DNA from: Deltaproteobacteria bacterium
GTDB lineage: Bacteria > Desulfobacterota_B > Binatia > Binatales > Binataceae
Assembly: GCA_021827465.1 (NCBI GenBank)
Contig: JAKAVX010000110.1
Coordinates: forward strand, 1-7,597
DNA length: 7,597 nucleotides
Direction: 5' to 3'
The notes under the pieces are model-generated. The model was given only the letters and a program-made list of their open reading frames with translations. It ran no database searches and was not told where the DNA came from. The translations under genes and the position numbers were made by a program. Positions 1-6,442 of the stretch are shown here, in pieces (the stretch's first letter is position 1; each line of letters starts with the position of its first letter).

Positions 1-14
1 TATTAAGAAGAATC

Positions 15-18
15 AGGA
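15..18 (+). promoter_or_regulatory. Possible weak ribosome binding site for dnaN
   Basis: AGGA lies 11 bases before the ATG at 30, a slightly long spacing. The surrounding bases 1-29 are purine- and A-rich compared with the rest of the window. Any dnaN promoter would lie to the left of the window. Confidence 0.4.
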
Positions 19-29
19 CCTGAAGATCC

Positions 30-1172
30 ATGGGAATAGTCGTCGATCGCGAAGCGTTTCTGAGCAGCCTCTCGCTCGTCCAGGGAATCGTCGAGCGGCG
101 CAACACGGTGCCGATTCTTGGCCACGTGCTGATCGAGCCCGCCGATGGCAGCATCAAGCTAAGCGCCACCGATCTCGAAGTCGGAATCAGCACGGAAGTC
201 GCGTGCAAGTCCGCCGACGACAAGAGCCTGACGCTCAATGCTCGCAAGCTTTTCGAAATCGTGCGCGAAACCGAAAGCGAGCAGGTCTCGATTTCGCCGC
301 TCGAAAAGGACTGGATCGAGCTCAAATGCGGACGTGCGCGGTTCAAGATGATGGGTCTGGATCCGCGGAGCTTTCCCGCGATGCCGAGCCAGTCGGCGCG
401 AAAGGGAGCAGAGGCGCCCAAGCGCGGCGGGGTCAAGGTTTCGCTTACGATCGCGGCAGGTGTTCTGGCCGGGATGATCGACAAGACCATCTTTGCGGTC
501 AGTCCCGATGAGGCGCGCTACAATCTGAGCGGCGTTTTCCTGGAAGCATGCGAGCCGGGCAAGGCGCGGATGGTCGCGACCGACGGCCATCGGCTCTCGC
601 TGATCGATCGCCAGGTTTCCGGTTTTGCGATGGAAGGCGGAGTGATTATCCCGCGCAAGGGACTCGGCGAGCTTAGAAAACTGCTCGACCAGGGGGGAGA
701 CGCCGAAGTCACCCTACTGCTCGACGGCCAGCTTGCCTCACTGAAGCGCGGCGCGACCGAAGTCTCGATGCGCCTGGTGGAAGGAGAATTTCCCGACTAT
801 CGCGGGGTTGTTCCGAAGCAGAGCAAGCACGCGATTTCGGTCAAGCGTGACGAGCTGCTCGCGGCGATAAAGCGGGCCGAGATTTTTTCCAACGAACGCT
901 ATCACGGCGTGAAGCTCGCGCTATCGAGTGGCGCGCTCACGATCTCATCGACCAGTCCCGAGATGGGCGAAGCGACCGAAACGCTCGATATCGATTACAA
1001 TGGCGAGGAGTTCGCTATCGGCTTCAACGCTTCGTACGTCCTGCAAGTTCTTGGTGTTATTCCGGCCGAGAGCGAAGTAACGCTGGGATTGAGCGACGAA
1101 GTAAGTCCGGGCGTCATTCACTCGCCTTCCGACAGTGCGTTTACGTACGTCGTGATGCCGATGCGGCTGTAG
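30..1172 (+). CDS. dnaN: DNA polymerase III subunit beta (sliding clamp)
   Basis: This encodes the ring-shaped processivity clamp that encircles DNA and tethers the replicative polymerase and many repair proteins in the cytoplasm. At 380 residues it is slightly longer than E. coli DnaN (366). Three clamp domains are recognisable: about 1-120, 138-260 and 262-380. Seen directly are the family motifs ERRNTVPIL (22-30), ATDLEVGI (46-53), ATDGHRLSL (183-191), EGEFPDYRGVVP (251-262) and the C-terminal VVMPMRL (374-380), whose hydrophobic residues in this family help form the pocket binding clamp-binding peptides. The extra length sits in a charged linker between domains 1 and 2 (about 117-137). 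The ATG at 30 is preferred because the N-terminus (MGIVVDREAFLSSLSLVQG) aligns with the start of the family; a weak AGGA (15-18) lies 11 bases upstream. The gene converges on a glycosyltransferase; neither dnaA nor recF is visible. Confidence 0.98.
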   Translation: MGIVVDREAFLSSLSLVQGIVERRNTVPILGHVLIEPADGSIKLSATDLEVGISTEVACKSADDKSLTLNARKLFEIVRETESEQVSISPLEKDWIELKCGRARFKMMGLDPRSFPAMPSQSARKGAEAPKRGGVKVSLTIAAGVLAGMIDKTIFAVSPDEARYNLSGVFLEACEPGKARMVATDGHRLSLIDRQVSGFAMEGGVIIPRKGLGELRKLLDQGGDAEVTLLLDGQLASLKRGATEVSMRLVEGEFPDYRGVVPKQSKHAISVKRDELLAAIKRAEIFSNERYHGVKLALSSGALTISSTSPEMGEATETLDIDYNGEEFAIGFNASYVLQVLGVIPAESEVTLGLSDEVSPGVIHSPSDSAFTYVVMPMRL

Positions 1173-1183
1173 TTCGATCGGCT

Positions 1184-1217
1184 GCGGCGTTCAGGCTGGT
1201 GGTAAGCCCGACGCCGC
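1184..1217. terminator. Hairpin at the dnaN / glycosyltransferase convergent junction
   Basis: A 7-base inverted repeat, GCGGCGT (1184-1190) with ACGCCGC (1211-1217), encloses a second short stem, GGCT (1194-1197) with AGCC (1205-1208). It spans the 18-base gap after the dnaN stop and the last codons of the opposing gene. No run of T follows on either strand, so it is not a classical intrinsic terminator; it could only be a weak bidirectional hairpin, and chance in GC-rich DNA is possible. Confidence 0.3.
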
Positions 1218-2987
1218 TTCATGCTCCGGACTGTCAGGCAAAACTTTCGCCAGCACCACTTTGTTTCCCTGATCGTGGCGGCTTTCCCACGGATACGACT
1301 GCTCGGCCATTAAAATTCTGGTTGGAGCGCCGACCGTAGCGAGATCCTTGCGGCGCACGATTATCCACTTGACGGTTCCTGCCCGAACCGCGCGCATCAA
1401 ATCCTTTTCCCGTACGAATTCGGGAACCGGCCTCGGCGGATCGATGTAGAAGAGACTTTCCTGAGTCTTGTAAAACGCGAGTCCCGGAGGATTGCGTCCG
1501 AAGCGTTTCACGATAGCCGCGGCGAACGACTTCTCGGGACGCCACGCATCGGCTGCCGGCATCACCACCAGGAAGATGTAAATCATCGTAAGATAGGCGC
1601 TGAGAGCCATGGAAAACACGACGCGGCTCGGACGCATCCGTGCAACCGCGTAGATGACCGTCCCGGCACTAATCGCCCAGAAAATTCCAAACAATATCCG
1701 GTCCGGAGCGTCGGGTAATTTTGCGAGCGCGCCCGGAAGAATCCACGACGGCGGGATCATCATGACAAAGCCGAGCACGACGATGACGGCGAAGATCCCG
1801 TATCCGGCAACGAACATCCGCCGCGTCCACGCCGACAGCTCGTGTAGCGATTCAACCGTCAGCAGCCGCCCCACCAGGATCGCGCCGGCAGGAAGTATCG
1901 GCAGGATGTAATAGCTGCGGCGCGATCCGGACAATGTGAAGAAGATGAACGTGGACCAGAAAAAAATCAGCCCGAACCGGTCCGCACGCGCGTGATCGGC
2001 GACGCCGATATGGCGCCGGTAATGAGTATGAGCCAGCGCCGCCGGCAGCATCAGGGACCACGGCGCCATCAGCGCGAACGTCACATAGAAATAAATGTAA
2101 ATCGGCCCGCGATGGTCGAACGGATGGAAGAATCGGATGACGTTCTCGCGGAAGACCATGTACAGGCCCGCGTCGGAATGCATCATCTTCTGCGAAATCT
2201 GAAACGGAACGACATAGATCGCGAGTCCGAGCGCCATCGCGACCGGCGTACGCCAATTGAACAGCCATCGGTTGCGCTCGGCGGCCCATCTGACGCGCGA
2301 GCCGATCGATCCCTCCAGGAATCCGCGGCCGAACTCGGCCCATCCGTCGGAAAGCGTCGCATACGAGCCGATCACCATGATCGGCAACACGAATCCGAGC
2401 AGGCCCTTCATCTGCGAGGTGGCCGCCATCACCAGCCAGAGCGCCACCACAGACCATCCGTTGGGCTTGCGCTCGTACCTGAAAAAGAGCGCCAGCGCGG
2501 CCAGCTCGCCGGTTATCGTCTCGACGTCGGCCGACGCCGTGCGTGAGAAGAAAACGAAACTGAAACTAGTGGCAAGGATGATGCCGGCGATGACCGCCGT
2601 GCGCGGGTCGTAGAGGCGTTTGACGAGAATAATCAGAAGCGCGACCCCGATCAGGCCTGCGATCGCGCAGGGCAGTCGCGCGGCCGCTTCGTTCATCCCG
2701 CCTGTTACCCAGGTCGATACGACCACCAGCCAATAGCTGCCGAGCGGTTTATCGTAATAAAGGCGTCCATCCAGGGTAGGCCAGAAATAATTGCCCGTTC
2801 TGATCATCTCGCGCGCAATCTCGGCCCATCGATACTCCGAGGACCAGAGAGCGCGCGTGCCGAGGCGAAGGAAAAAAAGAATCGCGGTGAGCCCGAGCAC
2901 GGCCAACGCCCCGATTCGCCATGTTGAAGCTTGTTCGCGATTGTCCGCCCGGGACGGTGAAGTAGATTCGATCCGATCTGCACTCAT
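1191..2987 (-). CDS. PMT/ArnT-superfamily membrane glycosyltransferase (GT39/GT83-like)
   Basis: This is a 598-residue polytopic inner-membrane protein of the dolichyl-phosphate-mannose mannosyltransferase / ArnT type. Such enzymes move a sugar from a polyprenyl-phosphate carrier to a lipid, glycan or protein on the outer face of the membrane; the substrate cannot be told here. About 12-13 hydrophobic segments run from residue 26 to 476, followed by a soluble C-terminal part of about 120 residues (480-598). Family landmarks are the first periplasmic loop LWSSEYRWAEIAREM (47-61), DGRLYYDKPLGSYWL (73-87), RLPCAIAGL (104-112), MKGLLGFVLP (193-202), FFHPFDHRGPIYIY (286-299), APWSLMLPAAL (308-318) and LSGSRRSYYILPILPAG (352-368). 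In ArnT-like enzymes the first loop usually carries Asp-Glu; here it reads Ser-Glu (50-51). The N-terminus (1-22) is polar. The ATG at 2987 is supported by an upstream GAAAGG. Nothing nearby (no arn or lipid A genes) identifies the pathway, so ArnT itself should not be assigned. Confidence 0.88.
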   Translation of the reverse strand: MSADRIESTSPSRADNREQASTWRIGALAVLGLTAILFFLRLGTRALWSSEYRWAEIAREMIRTGNYFWPTLDGRLYYDKPLGSYWLVVVSTWVTGGMNEAAARLPCAIAGLIGVALLIILVKRLYDPRTAVIAGIILATSFSFVFFSRTASADVETITGELAALALFFRYERKPNGWSVVALWLVMAATSQMKGLLGFVLPIMVIGSYATLSDGWAEFGRGFLEGSIGSRVRWAAERNRWLFNWRTPVAMALGLAIYVVPFQISQKMMHSDAGLYMVFRENVIRFFHPFDHRGPIYIYFYVTFALMAPWSLMLPAALAHTHYRRHIGVADHARADRFGLIFFWSTFIFFTLSGSRRSYYILPILPAGAILVGRLLTVESLHELSAWTRRMFVAGYGIFAVIVVLGFVMMIPPSWILPGALAKLPDAPDRILFGIFWAISAGTVIYAVARMRPSRVVFSMALSAYLTMIYIFLVVMPAADAWRPEKSFAAAIVKRFGRNPPGLAFYKTQESLFYIDPPRPVPEFVREKDLMRAVRAGTVKWIIVRRKDLATVGAPTRILMAEQSYPWESRHDQGNKVVLAKVLPDSPEHEAASGLPPA

Positions 2988-2997
2988 CGATACGCGG

Positions 2998-3003
2998 CCT
3001 TTC
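2998..3003 (-). promoter_or_regulatory. Ribosome binding site of the glycosyltransferase gene
   Basis: On the minus strand GAAAGG (3003 to 2998) precedes the ATG at 2987 by 10 bases. It supports this start over in-frame internal methionines. Confidence 0.5.
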
Positions 3004-3070
3004 GGGAAGCGACGAGGGTTGAGAATTCTTCCGCGAGCCGCCGGCCATAAGTGTCTGTGTTAAGGTTGAT

Positions 3071-3080
3071 GCTTGCAAGC
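3071..3080. repeat. Perfect 10-base palindrome, possible operator
   Basis: GCTTGCAAGC is its own reverse complement and lies near the middle of the divergent region, 84 bases from the glycosyltransferase start and 105 bases from the DUF255 start. That is a reasonable place for a dimeric regulator site, but no such regulator is encoded in the window and a single short palindrome can be chance. Confidence 0.25.
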
Positions 3081-3185
3081 CGCATGGAAGCCCACCATCC
3101 CCCGTGCTAGCGTCAAGCCCGTTCGATAGCAGGCGTCTTTCATCAGGCGCCGGATTCTTCCGCCCACGGCAAAATCGGCGTTTCA

Positions 3186-5264
3186 ATGAGCGAGCACGAC
3201 ACACGGCACGATCGCAAACCCAACCGTCTCATCAACGAGCAAAGCCCGTACCTGCGGCAGCACGCCTATAACCCTGTCGACTGGTATCCGTGGGGCGAAG
3301 AGGCGCTGGCGCGCTCTCGTACGGAGAACAAGCCCATTCTGATCTCGATCGGTTACTCGGCCTGCCATTGGTGCCATGTGATGGAGCGCGAGTCGTTCGA
3401 GGATACGGCGATCGCGCGGCTTATCAACGAGAACTTCGTGCCGATCAAGGTCGATCGCGAGGAGCGCCCGGACCTCGACCAGATTTACATGGAAGCAGTT
3501 CAGATGATGACCGGGCGGGGCGGATGGCCGCTCAACATGTTTCTCACGCCCGAGGGCAAGCCGTTCTGGGGCGGCACCTATTTTCCGCCGACGGACAGGC
3601 AGGGGATGCCGGGGTTTGCGCGGGTGCTGACCGCGGTGGCCGACGCGTATCGACGCGGCGCGCACGAAGTGCAGCACAACGCCGAGCGGCTCGCCGAAGC
3701 GCTCGGGGCGATGGCCGACTTTTCACCGGTTGCGGACGCGCTCGCGCGTGACTTGCCGGTGGACGCGGCGCGCGCGCTCGGGCGCGCCTATGACAGCGTG
3801 CACGGCGGGCTCGGCCAGGCGCCGAAGTTCCCGAACAGTTTCGTTTTTTCGCTCTTTCTGCGCGTCTACGACGCCGACGACGACATCGGCTTTGCCGACA
3901 TGGTGCGCGATACGCTCGTCAAGATGGCCAAAGGCGGAATCTACGATCAGCTCGGCGGCGGATTCCATCGCTACAGCGTGGACGAGCGATGGCTGGTGCC
4001 GCACTTCGAAAAGATGCTCTACGACAACGCGCTGCTTGCGCGTCTTTACCTCGACGCGGCGCGCGCGCTCGGCGAGCCGGAGTTTCTTCGGATCGCGGGC
4101 GAGACGCTCGACTACGTGCTGCGCGAGATGACCAGTCCCGACGGCGGCTTCTATTCGACCCAGGACGCCGACAGCGAGGGCGAAGAGGGCAAGTTCTTCG
4201 TATGGACGCCCACGGAAGCGCGCGAAGTGCTTGGTGAGGAACTCGCCCCGATCGTGGAGCGCTACTTCGACGTGACCGAGGAGGGCAACTTCGACGGCAA
4301 GAGCATTCTGCATCGCACGATCGACCTCGAGGAGGCGGCGCGGATGTTCGATCGCCCGCCCGAGGAACTCGACGGCGCCCTCGCCACGATTCGTGAAAAG
4401 CTTTTCGCCGCGCGCGAGCTACGGGTTCATCCGGGACGCGACGAGAAGATTCTCGCGGCGTGGAACGGGATGATGATCTCCGCGTTTGCCGAAGGCTACC
4501 GCGCGCTGCACGAGCAGCGATACCTCGACGCCGCGGAAAAGGCAGCTCGGTTTGCGATGTCCGTGCTGTGGGACGGTCGCGCGCTAAGGCGCGCCTGCAA
4601 GGACGGGGTAGCGCGTTTCAACGCCTACCTGGAAGATTACGCGCTGCTCTGCGGCTCGATGCTCGACGTGTACGCGGCGACCCTCGATCAGTGCTATCTC
4701 GCGCACGCGCGGACGCTCGCCTCTGTGATGATCGAGCGGTTTCTCGACGAGGAGCGAGGCGGGTTCTTCTTTACGTCGAATGATCATGAGACCCTTATCG
4801 CGCGCTCCAAGCCCGCCTTCGACGGCTCGACACCCTCGGGCAACAGCGCGGCGGTTCATGCGCTGCTCAGACTTCACGCTTACACCGGCGACGAGCGATA
4901 TTTTCGCGAGGCCGAGCGCACGCTCAAGCTGTTCGGCGAAAGCATGACGCAACAGCCGTTCGGCTTTGCGCACATGCTCGAGGCGCTCGACCGCTACATG
5001 CGCGGGCCGACCGAGATCGTTCTGGTGGGCGACCGCCGGTCGGCGGAATTCACCGAATGGGTCGAGCGGCTCGGACTCATCTACGTCCCGAATCTTGCGC
5101 TCTACGCGATCGATCCCGCCGAACCCGAAAGCGGATTCGTTCCCGAGCAGGTGCGCGGAAAATCGCAGGTTGACGGCCGGCTGACCGCCTACGTATGCCG
5201 CGAGCGTGTATGCTCGACGCCGCTTACCTCGTTCAAAGACCTTCAGGATGAAATGAACGGCTGA
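3186..5264 (+). CDS. DUF255 / YyaL family thioredoxin-domain protein (SPATA20-like)
   Basis: This 692-residue protein has about the family's usual length (B. subtilis YyaL and human SPATA20 belong to it); the biochemical role of the family is not settled. The N-terminal 1-170 is the thioredoxin-like DUF255 domain: [21 protein letters not shown] (the family's opening motif, from residue 12), [18 protein letters not shown] (54-71) with the redox-type pair C60/C63, [14 protein letters not shown] (88-101) and [20 protein letters not shown] (112-131). The rest resembles an alpha/alpha-barrel of the kind seen in N-acylglucosamine 2-epimerase and glycoside hydrolases: [10 protein letters not shown] (207-216), [20 protein letters not shown] (250-269), [13 protein letters not shown] (272-284), [14 protein letters not shown] (327-340), [14 protein letters not shown] (424-437). 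A second cysteine pair, C671 and C676, lies near the C-terminus. No signal peptide or membrane segment is seen, so it is probably cytoplasmic. The ATG at 3186 is chosen because the conserved N-terminus follows at once; the upstream bases lack a clear Shine-Dalgarno. An EEP-family gene follows in the same direction. Confidence 0.95.
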   Translation: MSEHDTRHDRKPNRLINEQSPYLRQHAYNPVDWYPWGEEALARSRTENKPILISIGYSACHWCHVMERESFEDTAIARLINENFVPIKVDREERPDLDQIYMEAVQMMTGRGGWPLNMFLTPEGKPFWGGTYFPPTDRQGMPGFARVLTAVADAYRRGAHEVQHNAERLAEALGAMADFSPVADALARDLPVDAARALGRAYDSVHGGLGQAPKFPNSFVFSLFLRVYDADDDIGFADMVRDTLVKMAKGGIYDQLGGGFHRYSVDERWLVPHFEKMLYDNALLARLYLDAARALGEPEFLRIAGETLDYVLREMTSPDGGFYSTQDADSEGEEGKFFVWTPTEAREVLGEELAPIVERYFDVTEEGNFDGKSILHRTIDLEEAARMFDRPPEELDGALATIREKLFAARELRVHPGRDEKILAAWNGMMISAFAEGYRALHEQRYLDAAEKAARFAMSVLWDGRALRRACKDGVARFNAYLEDYALLCGSMLDVYAATLDQCYLAHARTLASVMIERFLDEERGGFFFTSNDHETLIARSKPAFDGSTPSGNSAAVHALLRLHAYTGDERYFREAERTLKLFGESMTQQPFGFAHMLEALDRYMRGPTEIVLVGDRRSAEFTEWVERLGLIYVPNLALYAIDPAEPESGFVPEQVRGKSQVDGRLTAYVCRERVCSTPLTSFKDLQDEMNG

Positions 5265-5368
5265 TTCGCGGCGTTCTTTGCCAGCGTGGCGCGCGCTAAG
5301 GGCTGCGGCGCTACGGGTACCCATGGGCGTCGTCTGCCCGTGCGAAAGCCGGTAGAATTTCAGCTCAA
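5265..5368 (+). other. Gap between DUF255 and EEP genes with a short hairpin
   Basis: Bases 5322-5342 can form a stem CATGGGC / GCCCGTG (7 pairs, one G-T) with a 7-base loop. No T tract follows, so intrinsic termination after the DUF255 gene is not shown. TAGAAT (5353-5358) resembles a -10 box but has no partner -35 box and lies only 10 bases before the GTG start. The frame of the EEP gene stays open back to a TAA at 5297, without any ATG in that extension. Confidence 0.3.
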
Positions 5369-6382
5369 GTGCCCGTGCAGCCACAGCATACCGAGGCGCC
5401 CAGTCCGGCGGGCGGAGAAGCCGCCGCAACGGACGGAGCGGTTTCGGCCGCCATCCGCGTGTATTCACGGGAGCATCCGTATCCGCCCCAGGTGGAGAAT
5501 CGGCGCCCCAGGGGTAGCGCGCGTCCATTGCGCGTCGTGGCGTTCAACGCGCGCGGCGGGGTGCATTTCGCGGGAATTCTGGACTGTCTCAGGCGCGAGC
5601 CGCTTGCCTCGGCCGCGATCGTGCTGCTGTGCGAGGTCGATTTCGAGACCCGTCGCTCGCGCGGACGGCGGGTTGCGGCTGAGCTCGCAAACCATCTCGG
5701 GATGAGCGTCGGCTATGTTCCGGAATTCGGCCTTGTCGCTCCGACCGGCGAGCCGCGGGCCTATCTCGGCAACGCAATCCTGTCGGCTTATCCGATCGAG
5801 GACGTCGCGACCATCGGCCTTCCCGCGCCGGTCAAGAGAACATTCGCGAGAATCAAGCCGCTTAGAGCGGTCGGCGGACCGGCGGCGCTGAGCGCGACGA
5901 TCGAGGTCGGACGTGAACGGCTCCAGGTCTGCGTCGCCCATCTGGACAGCCGATGCGCTCCGGGCGGAAGGGCGTTTCAGATGGAAGCCCTGACCGCGAA
6001 CCTTCCCGGCACCGGGCGTGCGATCATCGGAGGCGATCTGAACACGACCACCACCGAATTGCACACGTCGAAGGCGGCGCTCAAGTTCCCGTTCCAGATG
6101 CTGCTTCATCCGGGCCGGTTTCGCGTGGCCGAGCGCTACGAGCCGTTGTTCGGGCGGCTTCGGGAAGCGGGGTTCGAAGTCGGCGGCGCGAACGTGCCGA
6201 CCGATCCGACCTTCACTTTCAGCCGCTTCATCCCGCCTATAGTGCGTCCCCGGCTCGACTGGATAGCGCTTCGCGGAATCGAGCCGGTTGCGGGCTCGGC
6301 CAGGGTGGTTCCGGCGCGTACGTCGGTATTCGCAGGGCGCGTTTCCGACCACGACTTCATCGCGGTCGATCTCAATCTGTAA
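5369..6382 (+). CDS. Endonuclease/exonuclease/phosphatase (EEP) family protein
   Basis: This 337-residue protein belongs to the Mg-dependent EEP superfamily (DNase I, exonuclease III, inositol phosphatases, sphingomyelinases), which cleaves phosphodiester or phosphomonoester bonds. The expected active-site string is present in order: FNARGG with N60, LLCEVDF with metal-binding E89, GNAILSAYPI (134-143), VAHLDSR with H191, GGDLNTT with D223 and N225, RLDWIA with D297, and the terminal SDHDFIAVDL with D327-H328. All key residues are intact, so it is probably active; the substrate is unknown. The first 52 residues are low-complexity (Pro, Ala, Gly) and no signal peptide or lipobox is seen. The start shown is a GTG with no Shine-Dalgarno; GTG 5375, GTG 5459, GTG 5492 and TTG 5528 are in-frame alternatives, and the conserved domain begins only at residue 54. 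It lies 104 bases after the DUF255 gene and may be cotranscribed with it. Confidence 0.85.
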   Translation: MPVQPQHTEAPSPAGGEAAATDGAVSAAIRVYSREHPYPPQVENRRPRGSARPLRVVAFNARGGVHFAGILDCLRREPLASAAIVLLCEVDFETRRSRGRRVAAELANHLGMSVGYVPEFGLVAPTGEPRAYLGNAILSAYPIEDVATIGLPAPVKRTFARIKPLRAVGGPAALSATIEVGRERLQVCVAHLDSRCAPGGRAFQMEALTANLPGTGRAIIGGDLNTTTTELHTSKAALKFPFQMLLHPGRFRVAERYEPLFGRLREAGFEVGGANVPTDPTFTFSRFIPPIVRPRLDWIALRGIEPVAGSARVVPARTSVFAGRVSDHDFIAVDLNL

Positions 6383-6400
6383 AAGCGCGCTCCTTGAGCG
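6381..6400 (-). terminator. Weak intrinsic terminator candidate for the amidase gene
   Basis: Read on the minus strand, CGCTC-AAG-GAGCG (6400 to 6388) forms a perfect 5-pair stem with a 3-base loop, followed by CGC and TTTT (6384 to 6381). It sits 43 bases beyond the amidase stop, where a terminator is expected. Stem and T tract are both short, so efficiency is doubtful. Confidence 0.4.
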
Positions 6401-6440
6401 AGGGCCGTGGCGGCCTCGGGCGAGCCACGTGGCCGCCGCG
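6399..6440. terminator. GC-rich hairpins at the EEP / amidase convergent junction
   Basis: Two mutually exclusive structures overlap. One pairs CGAG-GCCG with CGGC-CTCG (6399-6407 with 6411-6418; 8 pairs, one bulged G at 6403, loop TGG). The other pairs 6406-6415 with 6431-6440 (10 pairs, one G-T) around a 15-base loop. Neither is followed by a T run on the plus strand. They may slow polymerase from the EEP gene, but GC-rich DNA folds easily by chance. Confidence 0.3.
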
Positions 6441-6442
6441 AG

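Larger units (their letters stand above)
2988..3185. promoter_or_regulatory. Divergent intergenic region between glycosyltransferase and DUF255 genes
   Basis: This 198-base stretch must carry the start signals of both divergent genes. It holds a perfect palindrome GCTTGCAAGC (3071-3080) and a direct repeat ATTCTTCCGC (3025-3034 and 3154-3163). A TTGACG on the minus strand (3116 to 3111) resembles a -35 box but has no matching -10 at 16-18 bases. No sigma-54 box with correct spacing was found around the TTGCA. I see no small ORF of convincing quality and no RNA gene. Confidence 0.5.

Noticed and set aside
3064..3085. Sigma-54 promoter around TTGCA in the palindrome
   Set aside because: On neither strand is a GG found at the required distance upstream of the GC.
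3111..3116. Minus-strand TTGACG as a -35 promoter box
   Set aside because: No hexamer resembling TATAAT lies 16-18 bases downstream.
2749..3204. Minus-strand ORF of 151 codons across the divergent intergenic region
   Set aside because: It overlaps the start of the glycosyltransferase in another frame and the start of the DUF255 gene; its composition is that of a shadow frame and it has no motif.
3723..4313. Minus-strand ORF of 196 codons inside the DUF255 gene
   Set aside because: It is fully antisense to a conserved gene, with no recognisable motif or ribosome binding site.
4584..5528. Long minus-strand ORF of 314 codons opposite the DUF255 and EEP genes
   Set aside because: It overlaps the well-supported DUF255 coding region, is rich in Arg, Ala and Glu without any family motif, and is the usual open antisense frame of GC-rich genes.
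5465..6352. Minus-strand ORF of 295 codons opposite the EEP gene
   Set aside because: The plus-strand frame carries the complete EEP active-site motifs; the antisense product is low-complexity Arg-rich and matches no family I recognise.
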